Origin: an uncultured Porphyromonadaceae bacterium
Lineage (GTDB): Bacteria > Bacteroidota > Bacteroidia > Bacteroidales > Muribaculaceae
DNA: 64,000 nucleotides
Reading direction: 5' to 3'
Assembly (NCBI GenBank): GCA_945916235.1
Contig: CAMEGQ010000001.1
Location: forward strand, 23,496-87,495
Shown here: positions 1 through 8,598 of the stretch, piece after piece
How the letters are laid out: each line of letters begins with the position of its first letter
Numbering within the stretch: position 1 is the stretch's first letter
Notes under the pieces: generated by a model
Seen by the model: the letters and a program-made list of their open reading frames with translations, nothing else
Database searches by the model: none
What the model was told of the DNA's origin: nothing
Position numbers and translations under genes: made by a program

Positions 1-216
1 GAGTCTTTCTTCGATGTGAAGGTATGCTTCATGATGCTTGATGAGAAATCGGGTGAGGATAAGAAGAGTTACACCAACCTCTTGGTGTTTGCCAAGGATA
101 TTGATGATGCCCGCCGCATGGTAATCAGCGCCATGAAGGGAACAATGGCCGGCTACACCATCGAGAGCATCAAGAAGACCAACATTGTGGACCATGTTTC
201 ACTGCTTGAAAAGTAA
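1..216 (+). CDS. DUF4494-like protein, C-terminal part (5' truncated by window edge)
   Basis: Frame is open from base 1 (ESFFDVKVCFMMLDEKSGEDKK...); resembles the DUF4494 C-terminus common in Bacteroidales mobile elements. Confidence 0.5.
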   Translation, partial: ESFFDVKVCFMMLDEKSGEDKKSYTNLLVFAKDIDDARRMVISAMKGTMAGYTIESIKKTNIVDHVSLLEK

Positions 217-221
217 ATTTT

Positions 222-443
222 ATGGAATGGTTTGAAATCTATTGGTTTGGTCTGTTCTTCAGTCTGATTCTGACTTTCGCCCTCTTCACTAACGACACGC
301 TGTACGGATTCAATGGCAGCTGGAAGCGAAGGGTAATCTTTGTTGCCATGTGCTTAGGCTCCTTCGCCACGTTAATCTTCGTGTGCTTTGTCATGGTCTA
401 TGCCGTAGCCTCTTATCTTATCGAACGCAACAATCGCAAGTAG
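222..443 (+). CDS. small membrane protein, hypothetical
   Basis: 73-aa ORF with two hydrophobic segments, follows the preceding CDS closely. Confidence 0.5.
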   Translation: MEWFEIYWFGLFFSLILTFALFTNDTLYGFNGSWKRRVIFVAMCLGSFATLIFVCFVMVYAVASYLIERNNRK

Positions 444-496
444 CGAGGTCTGTAATCATTAATCACTGATAACTAAATAGTAATCACTAATCACGG

Positions 497-1480
497 ATGA
501 CTAATATGGAATCACTCAACTTAGACGCCAAGGATGCGGCCAAGATGCTGGGCGTAACCAAGGAGACGATCTATAACTACATCAAGAACGGTGTGCTGGA
601 CGGTGAGAAGCGCGGAGGCAAGGTTTTCGTTAAGAAAGCCTCGGTGGAGCAATTTGCCCGGCTCGACACCGACACCTTGATGCGGCAACAGATAGCGGTC
701 GATGCGATGGTCGAGCGACTGAAGGAGGACGCGGTGTATTACAGCGACTGCCTTAAACGGAAGGCCCACCAGAAGGCGCTGATACGAAGCAAACTAAACG
801 AGCAGGACTATATGATGAAGCTCATCAGGCGCCGCAACCTCTTCGCCACCTTCTTGAACACCCTGCTCAAGGTCTATGACGAAGAGACGGATGATAAGCG
901 AACGGTTGAAATCTGCTCGCGGGTCATCATGGATTGCCAGTCGCTCGATGATGTGGCCGACGATTACGGTCTGAGCCGTGAGCGCATTCGCTGCATCTTG
1001 GAAAAGGGTGTACAAAGGATGAGTAACGTCACCAAATACACCCAGCTTCGCCAGCGAAACATCTATCTGGAGGAAGAGAACAAGCGGATGCAGCGCCTGA
1101 TTGCCGAGTTGAAGCAACAGCTTGCCAAAGGATTCGAGGAGAGCAAGGTAACCGGTGTGGCCACCCTGTTCGGTCTGAAGCAACAGGTTATTAACGACAT
1201 GCTGCCCAATAGCATCTTGGGCCTCAGGATGATAGATCTTGACGTTTGCATCAGCGTCCGAACGTTTAATGGTGTGAGGGCAATCGGTGTTGATACCCTT
1301 TATGATCTGGTGCAAAAGCGAGATGATGATATATTATCCACGCGCAATGTGGGGCGAAAAACCCTTGCCGAGTGCCGCAATGTGCTGGCTCATTTCGGCC
1401 TGAAACTTGGTATGACTACCGACGAGATTTATGCCTTCATGATGGCTGAATCGAACGTAAACAACAACAAAACCATCTGA
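497..1480 (+). CDS. transcriptional regulator: excisionase/MerR-like HTH + sigma70 region 4-like HTH + RNAP alpha-CTD-like C-terminus
   Basis: LDAKDAAKMLGVTKETIYNYIKNG (HTH_17-like), SLDDVADDYGLSRERIRCILEKGVQRM (region 4-like), SVRTFNGVRAIGVDTLYDLVQKRDDDILSTRNVGRKTLAECRNVLAHFGLKLGM (alpha-CTD-like). Confidence 0.7.
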   Translation: MTNMESLNLDAKDAAKMLGVTKETIYNYIKNGVLDGEKRGGKVFVKKASVEQFARLDTDTLMRQQIAVDAMVERLKEDAVYYSDCLKRKAHQKALIRSKLNEQDYMMKLIRRRNLFATFLNTLLKVYDEETDDKRTVEICSRVIMDCQSLDDVADDYGLSRERIRCILEKGVQRMSNVTKYTQLRQRNIYLEEENKRMQRLIAELKQQLAKGFEESKVTGVATLFGLKQQVINDMLPNSILGLRMIDLDVCISVRTFNGVRAIGVDTLYDLVQKRDDDILSTRNVGRKTLAECRNVLAHFGLKLGMTTDEIYAFMMAESNVNNNKTI

Positions 1481-1484
1481 CGCT

Positions 1485-1682
1485 ATGGCTTATCTTAATT
1501 TTAAATCCGACCGCGACCGCCAGGCGGTCTGCCTCTTCCACGTAGAGACCGAGGAGGATATGTTGAACTACCGCATTCGTGAGCTCGAAAGCGCCCCAGC
1601 CAATGAACGCAACGAGCGACTGATTAAAGCACTCCGTGCGCAACGCACGGAACTGATTGTACGCAACATTTCACGCTATTAG
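1485..1682 (+). CDS. hypothetical protein
   Basis: 65-aa ORF in tight operon spacing. Confidence 0.45.
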   Translation: MAYLNFKSDRDRQAVCLFHVETEEDMLNYRIRELESAPANERNERLIKALRAQRTELIVRNISRY

Positions 1683-1686
1683 CCCT

Positions 1687-2004
1687 ATGGAACTACCAAA
1701 CAACGATCTGATGGCACCGCTAAAGACCATCTTCGAGCAGCGCAAGCGAGGCTTCCCCCTACCCCTCCGATTGCGCGACGCCACCTACCACCTCTGCCTG
1801 GAGGACACCAACGCCATGCTCCTGCTCTCCTACTGGAAAGCCGAAGGAAAGCCCTTCCCCTTGAGCGTGCGAAACGCCAAAGAGAACATCAAAGGCTGCA
1901 TGGTCATCTCCTTCACCGACCAAGACGGCAACAGCTTCAACCTCTTAGAACGAGCACTCTTAGAGCTTGAAGCAAAAGCCCAAATCAAGGTCGTAGTCAA
2001 GTAA
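1687..2004 (+). CDS. hypothetical protein
   Basis: ORF with internal ATG at 1687 just after the previous stop. Confidence 0.5.
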   Translation: MELPNNDLMAPLKTIFEQRKRGFPLPLRLRDATYHLCLEDTNAMLLLSYWKAEGKPFPLSVRNAKENIKGCMVISFTDQDGNSFNLLERALLELEAKAQIKVVVK

Positions 2005-2041
2005 CTGCTAACTAAAAACCAATCACTAATCACTAAAACAA

Positions 2042-2596
2042 ATGGATATTAAATTGTTAGAAGGAGGTTGCATCCCCACCAAAGGCAGCGAAGGCGCAGC
2101 CGGTTACGACCTCTATGTAGCGCAAGATACCGTCATCAACCCTCGCGGTGTGAACTGCGGCCGTACACTGGTTCCGCTCCATCTCTGCATGGAAATCCCC
2201 GAAGGTCAAGAGGCCCTCATCGACCCCCGCAGCGGCTGTTCAGCCAAAGGCATGCCAGGCATCAGCAAGGATGTGTTTGATTTTATCATGGGCCAGTATA
2301 ATACAGACTGCAACCATCTGAGCGAGGAGCAAAGAAAGCGTATCGACAAAGAGATAACCGACAACATGAACCGCTTCGATGCCGACGTGCTGGAGGGCAA
2401 GATAGACTCCGACTACCGCGGCATTATCTCCGTCATCGTCCACAGTCACGAAGATCGTCCATTCGTCGTCACGAAGGGCACCCGCATAGCTCAGATCACC
2501 TTCATCAAGGTAGAGAGCCCCACCTTCCATCAGGTAGAAAACCTAAGCACCACCCCGCGCCAGGAAGGAGGCTTCGGGCATACAGGGATATTATAA
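2042..2596 (+). CDS. dut: dUTP diphosphatase with internal insertion
   Basis: dUTPase motifs AAGYDL, PRSG, IDSDYRG, GTRIAQ, RQEGGFGHTG; about 45-residue helical insertion between PRSG and DSDYRG. Confidence 0.8.
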   Translation: MDIKLLEGGCIPTKGSEGAAGYDLYVAQDTVINPRGVNCGRTLVPLHLCMEIPEGQEALIDPRSGCSAKGMPGISKDVFDFIMGQYNTDCNHLSEEQRKRIDKEITDNMNRFDADVLEGKIDSDYRGIISVIVHSHEDRPFVVTKGTRIAQITFIKVESPTFHQVENLSTTPRQEGGFGHTGIL

Positions 2597-2620
2597 TCAT
2601 TTAATCGCATAATTGTAGAT

Positions 2621-3304
2621 ATGGAAACTATTAACAACGACTTTGATGTGCGTTTGGGCCTGCTAAGAGAAACCGGGTACAACGTAGAGGTTGCGCAGAA
2701 ATGTTTGGATTTCGTGCGTGGTGTCAATGAGGTTAAGAAGCATGAATCATCAAGCGACAGACTGGCAGATGGTGTTTACCTTATTGACACAAAGGGTAAT
2801 GCAGTGCGCTACGTTGGTGAAGATACCGAAACCGTAAACGATACAGCTTATATCGGTGTCGTACAGGGTAGCCACAGCGTAGCCATTTCCCTATACGATG
2901 CAAGTAAGAAAGAAATTACGCTTACATCAAAGGGAAACGATAAAAAACACGGCGGCTATAAATACAAATATACGGACGCAGTGCAGGACTGGGACGGCGA
3001 AGCAAACACCGAAAGGCTAAAGCAAATAGGGCTTAATCCTGCTATCCAGCTAAAGGATGGCGAGTATATCCCGTCACTGGCAGAAATGTACCTAATCAGC
3101 CTAAACCTCAAGGTTATTAACGCTGCTATTCGTTTTGTAGGTGGCGAATATATATCAGACTGTTGCTGGAGCAGCACCGAGTACAGCGCGACATCCTCGT
3201 GGTTTTTGAACCTATACAACGGCGGCGCTGGCACTGGCACTAATGATTCAGTCTATCGCAGAGTTCGCCCCGTTAAGCATTTTTCCGATAATCAAAACGC
3301 ATGA
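2621..3304 (+). CDS. protein with C-type-lectin/DUF1566-like C-terminal domain
   Basis: YIPSLAEMYLI...CCWSSTEYSATSSWFLNLYNGGAGTGTNDSVYRRVRPVKHF resembles DGR target domain architecture. Confidence 0.55.
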   Translation: METINNDFDVRLGLLRETGYNVEVAQKCLDFVRGVNEVKKHESSSDRLADGVYLIDTKGNAVRYVGEDTETVNDTAYIGVVQGSHSVAISLYDASKKEITLTSKGNDKKHGGYKYKYTDAVQDWDGEANTERLKQIGLNPAIQLKDGEYIPSLAEMYLISLNLKVINAAIRFVGGEYISDCCWSSTEYSATSSWFLNLYNGGAGTGTNDSVYRRVRPVKHFSDNQNA

Positions 3305-3344
3305 TGGTTTTAAAATATTAGAGGAACTGAAAAAGTAAGGAAAA

Positions 3345-3500
3345 ATGAGACTAAGAATCGCAAGAAAGATTACCGCATCATACAGAAAGAAAAAACGAAA
3401 CGGTGAGTATGAAAAGAAAGAAAGCACACTTCATCTTTATCCTAAGTATTGCCCTATCTGCGGAAAACCATACAATGAAAAAGAGGTAAAGGAGGAGTGA
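3345..3500 (+). CDS. small basic protein with CxxC motif (not in ORF track)
   Basis: 51 codons: MRLRIARKITASYRKKKRNGEYEKKESTLHLYPKYCPICGKPYNEKEVKEE; stop overlaps next gene region. Confidence 0.5.
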   Translation: MRLRIARKITASYRKKKRNGEYEKKESTLHLYPKYCPICGKPYNEKEVKEE

Positions 3501-3757
3501 ATATGGAAGCAAGTTTATACATTATAAAATATAACGATGTCGAAAGCTTTGATTTATCCGAAGCGAAATGGATTGATGCATCGCTATCTCAGCCAGAGCA
3601 GGATGTCGAGGTTATTGTGCTGCTAAAAACGGTTTCAGAAGGAATCTATAAGATAGCCTTCGGACATATCGTAGATAAAAGCAAATGCGTTGATTATAAC
3701 GGATGGAATATTGAGGGTGTAAGGTATTGGATTCCTTGTCCAGAAATGCCAAAATAA
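3497..3757 (+). CDS. DUF551-like protein
   Basis: KWIDASLSQPEQDVEVIVLLKT...RYWIPCPEMPK pattern. Confidence 0.55.
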   Translation: MNMEASLYIIKYNDVESFDLSEAKWIDASLSQPEQDVEVIVLLKTVSEGIYKIAFGHIVDKSKCVDYNGWNIEGVRYWIPCPEMPK

Positions 3758-3771
3758 TAGGAGATTGAGTC

Positions 3772-3978
3772 ATGGAAAGAAAGGTTGGTAGCAAGTTTAA
3801 GTTTGGAGATACAGTCTTGAAAGTAATAGAAAGAGAAGAAGAGCCTTATTGCAATGGTTGTTTTTTGTTTGACCATGATTTGTCATGCAGTAAAAGTTCG
3901 ATATATAGTTTGACAGGTGATTGCATTTGGTACAGTAGGAGTGATAAAAAAGATGTAATTTTTGAAGAAGTAAAATAA
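3772..3978 (+). CDS. hypothetical protein
   Basis: ORF in co-directional cluster. Confidence 0.45.
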   Translation: MERKVGSKFKFGDTVLKVIEREEEPYCNGCFLFDHDLSCSKSSIYSLTGDCIWYSRSDKKDVIFEEVK

Positions 3979-3995
3979 AAAGCAGGAGATTTGAT

Positions 3996-4412
3996 ATGAT
4001 AGAATATATTAGCTTTAATATTAAGAAGGGTGGCTTGACGCACACTATTAGTATTGACACCGATATTGATGGCCATCTGCCGTATGACTTGGCAGAGGCA
4101 TTCTCTGAGGTTATTCGTCTGACCTATACTAACCCAAATATAGTCATTGAGGAGCTTGTGGCTAAATATGGGTTGCCAGAAAGTTTAAAACAATCTATCC
4201 GTGAGAATATTGACTACGTGACTTGGCATAAGCCTGATTTTGTGCCCAATATCAAAGAGCCTATATTCGTCGTATTCGAGGATGATAGTGAGAAACCTTT
4301 CGTTATCAATGATATTATCGATGACAATGAATGGGAGCATTTTGTAAATGATAAGAAGCCGAAGCAATGGTGCTATCTCAAAGAAGTTTTGAAGGAGTGT
4401 GTCAAGATATGA
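3996..4412 (+). CDS. hypothetical protein
   Basis: 138-aa ORF in cluster. Confidence 0.5.
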   Translation: MIEYISFNIKKGGLTHTISIDTDIDGHLPYDLAEAFSEVIRLTYTNPNIVIEELVAKYGLPESLKQSIRENIDYVTWHKPDFVPNIKEPIFVVFEDDSEKPFVINDIIDDNEWEHFVNDKKPKQWCYLKEVLKECVKI

Positions 4413-4714
4413 TACCAAAGAAGATTTATCTGAACTACGTCAATGAGGATGACGATGAAAAGACTTGGAGTGAAGAGCCTGTTAGCGTGAATGACTGCGA
4501 TATGCAGAACCGTGAATATACTGACCTCTCAAAGGTCATCCATGATGCAAGCGAAGAGCCAGAAGAAGAACTTATATTATGTGACAGTGTTCATCTCCGC
4601 TACTTTGTCGGTTGCTGGAACAGGAATTTTCCATGGGCTAATTATTGCAAGATACATGGCATTACACGATGGGCATACGTCAAGGATATATTCCCGAAAG
4701 GAGGTGAGCAATGA
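4409..4714 (+). CDS. hypothetical acidic protein
   Basis: ATG at 4409 overlaps previous stop (ATGA). Confidence 0.5.
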   Translation: MIPKKIYLNYVNEDDDEKTWSEEPVSVNDCDMQNREYTDLSKVIHDASEEPEEELILCDSVHLRYFVGCWNRNFPWANYCKIHGITRWAYVKDIFPKGGEQ

Positions 4715-4971
4715 ACGATAGATATACCTGGAATGACCTACTCGCTGATATTAGCAAGCTGAGTAACGAAGAGCGTAATACGCCTGTTGCTGTTGCTGGT
4801 GAGAATACGCCATTTACATGTGATGTGAAGTTTTCAAGAGTACCGAGAGACATGTATTGGCATGAGGATTTTGGAGATGAGTGTGTCTATGAGGATGAGA
4901 TGGAAGATATTAAGCCAGAGGATTGCACACTTGTTGCCAAGAAAGGAACGCTGTATTTTGATGTATATTAA
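4711..4971 (+). CDS. hypothetical protein
   Basis: start overlaps previous stop (ATGA). Confidence 0.5.
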   Translation: MNDRYTWNDLLADISKLSNEERNTPVAVAGENTPFTCDVKFSRVPRDMYWHEDFGDECVYEDEMEDIKPEDCTLVAKKGTLYFDVY

Positions 4972-4982
4972 AAATTAGCGAA

Positions 4983-5369
4983 ATGAACAGAGAAATTAAA
5001 TTCAGAGCCAAGTGCAAGGACAATGGCGATTGGGTATATGGTAGCTATATTCAGTCGTATAACAACAATGATTGGATTGTGCAAGGCGGTGATTTCTTTG
5101 CCGTTGACAGCGATACGGTCTGCCAGTTCACGGGATTCCATGACGAGGAAGGAAAGGAGATATATGAGGAGGATATATTTTATTACGTTTTCAAGAGGAT
5201 AAAATATATAGTGTACTTCAACAACATCACAGGTAGATTCAGCTTTGCTGCTTTGGGGGCTTATGATATACGGAATAGGTCAATGCACAATTTGTGGATG
5301 AACTTTAATTTATATAGCCGTGTAATTGGCAATAAATTCGATAATCCCGAACTATTAGAGAATGATTAA
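4983..5369 (+). CDS. YopX family protein
   Basis: MNREIKFRAKCKDNGDWVYGSYI...CQFTGFHDEEGKEIYEEDIF is the YopX signature. Confidence 0.75.
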   Translation: MNREIKFRAKCKDNGDWVYGSYIQSYNNNDWIVQGGDFFAVDSDTVCQFTGFHDEEGKEIYEEDIFYYVFKRIKYIVYFNNITGRFSFAALGAYDIRNRSMHNLWMNFNLYSRVIGNKFDNPELLEND

Positions 5370-5385
5370 TCATAAGATATAAGAT

Positions 5386-5988
5386 ATGAAAGAAATTATC
5401 ATTGATGGTGTAACATACATTTGTACGCCGAAAGAAGAGCAATCGGTAAAGAAAGTAGATCATGAGTATGTTGACCTTGGATTGCCGAGCGGTCGGCTGT
5501 GGGCTATTTGTAATATAGGCGCTGAAAAACCTACTGATTGTGGCGATTACTTCGCTTGGGGAGCTGTTGAGCCGTACAATCTTGATAATTTTAATATGGA
5601 CAATTACGATAATACAGAAGCGGACAAGCTAACAGATATAGATGATGCGCACGATGCCGCAAAGGTATTGTGGGGTGATGAGTGGAGAATACCGAATCTT
5701 ACTGATTTTGATGAACTGATTGAACACTGCACGTATGATTCGGAAGTTATTGACGGAATTATGTGTGGCGTGTTTACATCTAAAGCGAACAATCAAAAGA
5801 TTGTTATGCCTGCCGCAGGCTGCTTTGGTGTCTGTTCGCTCAGCAGCCGTGGCAGACGCGGTTACTACTGGAGTCGGTCGTTCGATACGTCATCGTACGC
5901 TGGTATGCTGTACTTCAATTCCAGTGAACGGGACCCCTATGCCGGTTACCGCAAACACGGGTACTCTGTGCGTCCCGTGCGGTGTTAG
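5386..5988 (+). CDS. Fibrobacter-paralogous (TIGR02145-like) domain protein; C-type-lectin-like fold
   Basis: EYVDLGLPSGRLWAICNIGAEKPTDCGDYFAWG ... WRIPNLTDFDELI ... PAAGC ... GYYWSRS ... YSVRPVRC. Confidence 0.7.
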   Translation: MKEIIIDGVTYICTPKEEQSVKKVDHEYVDLGLPSGRLWAICNIGAEKPTDCGDYFAWGAVEPYNLDNFNMDNYDNTEADKLTDIDDAHDAAKVLWGDEWRIPNLTDFDELIEHCTYDSEVIDGIMCGVFTSKANNQKIVMPAAGCFGVCSLSSRGRRGYYWSRSFDTSSYAGMLYFNSSERDPYAGYRKHGYSVRPVRC

Positions 5989-6046
5989 TTCAGAATTTAC
6001 TCCACAAAATTATAAACAACAAAATCTTTAAATAAATATTTTTTGT

Positions 6047-6532
6047 ATGGGAAATAAGCAAAAACTATATATCAAGAATGTTAAAGGGAGGTACGAGGAG
6101 TATAAGCCCGAACTGAAAACCGATGACAGCGACCTGCTGTTTCGGAAGGTGGGCAAGAAGTACCTCCCTTGCGAGCGTTACTGGTGCCATGATACGCTGA
6201 GTGAGGGGGTGTGGGTGGTGCTGTCTAATCTTTCATTCGCTAACAGAGAAATAGCGAGTGGCGACTATCTGAAGGAACTGTTTCAGATTCATAAGGTGAG
6301 CGGCATTGAGGAACCTACGTTGGCTCAGCTGGGCGGGCTCAGTAAATGTGCCGATTACGTCATGAAGGAGTGGAGCAAGTACTACAAGGACTACATGCTG
6401 GGGCATGAATGGAAGCCAAGCAATCACGATGCCATTTGCTTCATCATCGGCAAGGTGTTTGAATATTGCAATCAAGCCAAAGCCACCAAGAAAGCAGATG
6501 AGCAAAGCGATAAAACAGAATCATGTTTTTAA
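6047..6532 (+). CDS. hypothetical protein
   Basis: 161-aa ORF, low-overlap placement. Confidence 0.5.
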   Translation: MGNKQKLYIKNVKGRYEEYKPELKTDDSDLLFRKVGKKYLPCERYWCHDTLSEGVWVVLSNLSFANREIASGDYLKELFQIHKVSGIEEPTLAQLGGLSKCADYVMKEWSKYYKDYMLGHEWKPSNHDAICFIIGKVFEYCNQAKATKKADEQSDKTESCF

Positions 6533-6542
6533 TAAAACGACG

Positions 6543-7370
6543 ATGGAAACAGAGCATAAGGATAACATAGAAGAGGCGAACAAAGCGAAGCCTTTGCGCG
6601 GATTGGCGCTCATTCGCCAGCGGGAGCTGGATGAACTGCGGCGGCTCGACGAGGAGGAGCTTCGTGAGCGTGAAAAGAATGAGAATCCCGGTGGGGAGAT
6701 GACGCTGGAGCAGCGCATCAGCATGGTTGATAAAACCAAGGAGATGGTGCTTATTGACTGCACAGGCAGCATCGTGCGGGTGTTCGACAACCTGGCGCAG
6801 GCTTGCCTCTACTTCGATGTGTCTGCAAACTATCTGCTTGAGCATATCGTGACGCACCGCCAGATTCACGGGCGCCTGCTGCTTGAGCGGAGCGAACACT
6901 TCGAGGCTTGGATCACGAACACCCCCATCACCTTCGAGGCTGACGAAGACCCTACGATTCACTACGCCATGCTGGATAGCGAGTTTAAAGAACGCCTCGC
7001 GCAGAAGAAGAAGCAAGACTCCAAACCAAAGGATGATAAGCGACGCAACAAACGGAAGGAATCTGGACTTGGAGGCTATCGGTATCGCAGCGGAAACGTA
7101 TTCAGGCGCTCTGACTTCGAGGAGGAAGAGAATGGAACGCATTCTGCCAAGCAAAATTCCTATAAAATGACACGCATACGTCGGAAGGACACCGGCGAGG
7201 AGTTTGCTACCATGAGAGAATTTGCCAAGGCTATCTTTGTAACAGATTCCGCAGTCTATTGCAGCATCTATCGAGGGAGTTTCAAGGTTAATGGTATTAG
7301 TTTTGAATTGCTGCCGCTAAAAAAGGAACAATCGTCCGAAACGAAAAAGAAGAAGTCGGCCACCGGATAG
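6543..7370 (+). CDS. hypothetical protein with repeated NUMOD-like helix motifs
   Basis: ATG at 6543; segments IVRVFDNLAQACLYFDVSANYLLEHI and FATMREFAKAIFVTDSAVYCSIYRG look like NUMOD1-type DNA-binding helices. Confidence 0.45.
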   Translation: METEHKDNIEEANKAKPLRGLALIRQRELDELRRLDEEELREREKNENPGGEMTLEQRISMVDKTKEMVLIDCTGSIVRVFDNLAQACLYFDVSANYLLEHIVTHRQIHGRLLLERSEHFEAWITNTPITFEADEDPTIHYAMLDSEFKERLAQKKKQDSKPKDDKRRNKRKESGLGGYRYRSGNVFRRSDFEEEENGTHSAKQNSYKMTRIRRKDTGEEFATMREFAKAIFVTDSAVYCSIYRGSFKVNGISFELLPLKKEQSSETKKKKSATG

Positions 7371-7413
7371 GTAGGAGCTATCCAGTGGCCGACTTCCTGG
7401 TCCGGTCGCTCCC

Positions 7414-7944
7414 CTACTCCACCTCTTCGGTACCTGCCTCTTCCTCGGTGATATAGTCATCGGGATTGAGACAGTTAGCGTATTGTTGCGCGTCGGTCAG
7501 CTGGAGCAACACCCCGAACCATCCATTATACATCGGTCCTACTGTCTGATACGGCAGATTATCATCGATAGAAATCCGTGCCAGCAAGGGGTCTTCCTCT
7601 TGCTGTTTTTGTCTGATGCAGGCCACGAACTTCTGAAGGTGCCTCTTGGCCTCCAGCTTGGCAAGCATGGCTGCGTGGCCATCGTTCATCCGTTCTGCTC
7701 GCACCATGAAATAAATGGCATAGTTGGGATGGTCAATGCCATCACCCAGCGAACCCTCTTGATTGCTCTCCATCACCACACAGGGCGACTTCTGAGGCTG
7801 AATCTGCGTCATGAAGTCGGCCATGCCCATGTAGGTATCTGTCAAGAAAAAACGCTTGTTCTTACTCCGTTCTCCAGGCACGTGCTGCATCGGTTTGTAC
7901 AGCGAGCACCAACGTTCCACAAAATCAAAAAATCTTTCTTCCAT
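7414..7944 (-). CDS. hypothetical phage protein
   Basis: 176-aa ORF; first of the minus-strand block. Confidence 0.5.
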   Translation of the reverse strand: MEERFFDFVERWCSLYKPMQHVPGERSKNKRFFLTDTYMGMADFMTQIQPQKSPCVVMESNQEGSLGDGIDHPNYAIYFMVRAERMNDGHAAMLAKLEAKRHLQKFVACIRQKQQEEDPLLARISIDDNLPYQTVGPMYNGWFGVLLQLTDAQQYANCLNPDDYITEEEAGTEEVE

Positions 7945-7968
7945 GTCGAATGTAAATTAATCACTAAA

Positions 7969-8031
7969 CGATATTATCTTAACACTCAATGATATTATCT
8001 TAATACTCAACGATATTATCTTAATACTTAA
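7969..8031. repeat. three tandem 21-bp repeats
   Basis: units at 7969-7989, 7990-8010, 8011-8031: YGATATTATCTTAAYACTYAA. Confidence 0.8.
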
Positions 8032-8054
8032 AATAAATCTCGCTCTGAAATCCG

Positions 8055-8470
8055 CTATGTCTTTAGCATAGTGGATGAAAGAGCGCAGGGCGTCAGCCCT
8101 GATTTTCGATATAATGTTTCACAGTCTCCTGACTGACGTTTCCAATCGTTGATATGAAGTAACCGTCGGTCCAGAATGTTCTTTATCGCTAGTATATCAG
8201 CCGGAGCACGGACTCTTTTTCTTTCCATATCCTGTATGTAATTTCTTGTTTCAGTTTCATCACTACCTGTATCGGTGACAGCTTGGGAGGAGCAGAGACG
8301 AGTAAGTGTACATAATCTTTGTCCATTTCCATCACTTTGATGCAAAAATAGCTGTTTGCGGCCACTTGCTGAAGGACATTTTTCACGGCATCATTCATTT
8401 CCTTGTCAAGCATCACACGTCTTCTGTACTTACATACCAGAATGATATGATACTTGACAAGGAATTTGGC
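8055..8470 (-). pseudogene. tnpA: degraded IS200/IS605 Y1 transposase (tnpA) remnant
   Basis: Minus frame reads AKFLVKYHIILVCKYRRRVMLDKEMNDAVKNVLQQVA...MDKDYVHLLVSAPPKLSPIQVVMKLKQEITYRIW then stop; remainder is frameshifted and no start codon precedes it; flanking hairpin CCGCTATG-tcttta(g)-CATAGTGG at 8052-8074. Confidence 0.7.
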
Positions 8471-8471
8471 G

Positions 8472-8579
8472 CTACATAAAAAACTTATCTCCGGGCTTCC
8501 TTACTCTGAGGTAGTAGAGGTACATCCCTCCGAATAGGAACACGCAAAATGCTACGCACTGATATAATGTCTCAATCAT
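8472..8579 (-). CDS. 35-aa small membrane protein (copy 1, not in ORF track)
   Basis: MIETLYQCVAFCVFLFGGMYLYYLRVRKPGDKFFM; close paralog at 62164-62271. Confidence 0.65.
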   Translation of the reverse strand: MIETLYQCVAFCVFLFGGMYLYYLRVRKPGDKFFM

Positions 8580-8598
8580 GATTTAATGGGTTTATTAG

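Noticed and set aside
3150-3290. VR derived from the TR at 37070-37200
   Set aside because: Non-adenine positions differ throughout, so it is not a product of this TR
5854-5988. VR derived from the TR at 37070-37200
   Set aside because: Nucleotide sequences do not align; only the protein fold looks similar
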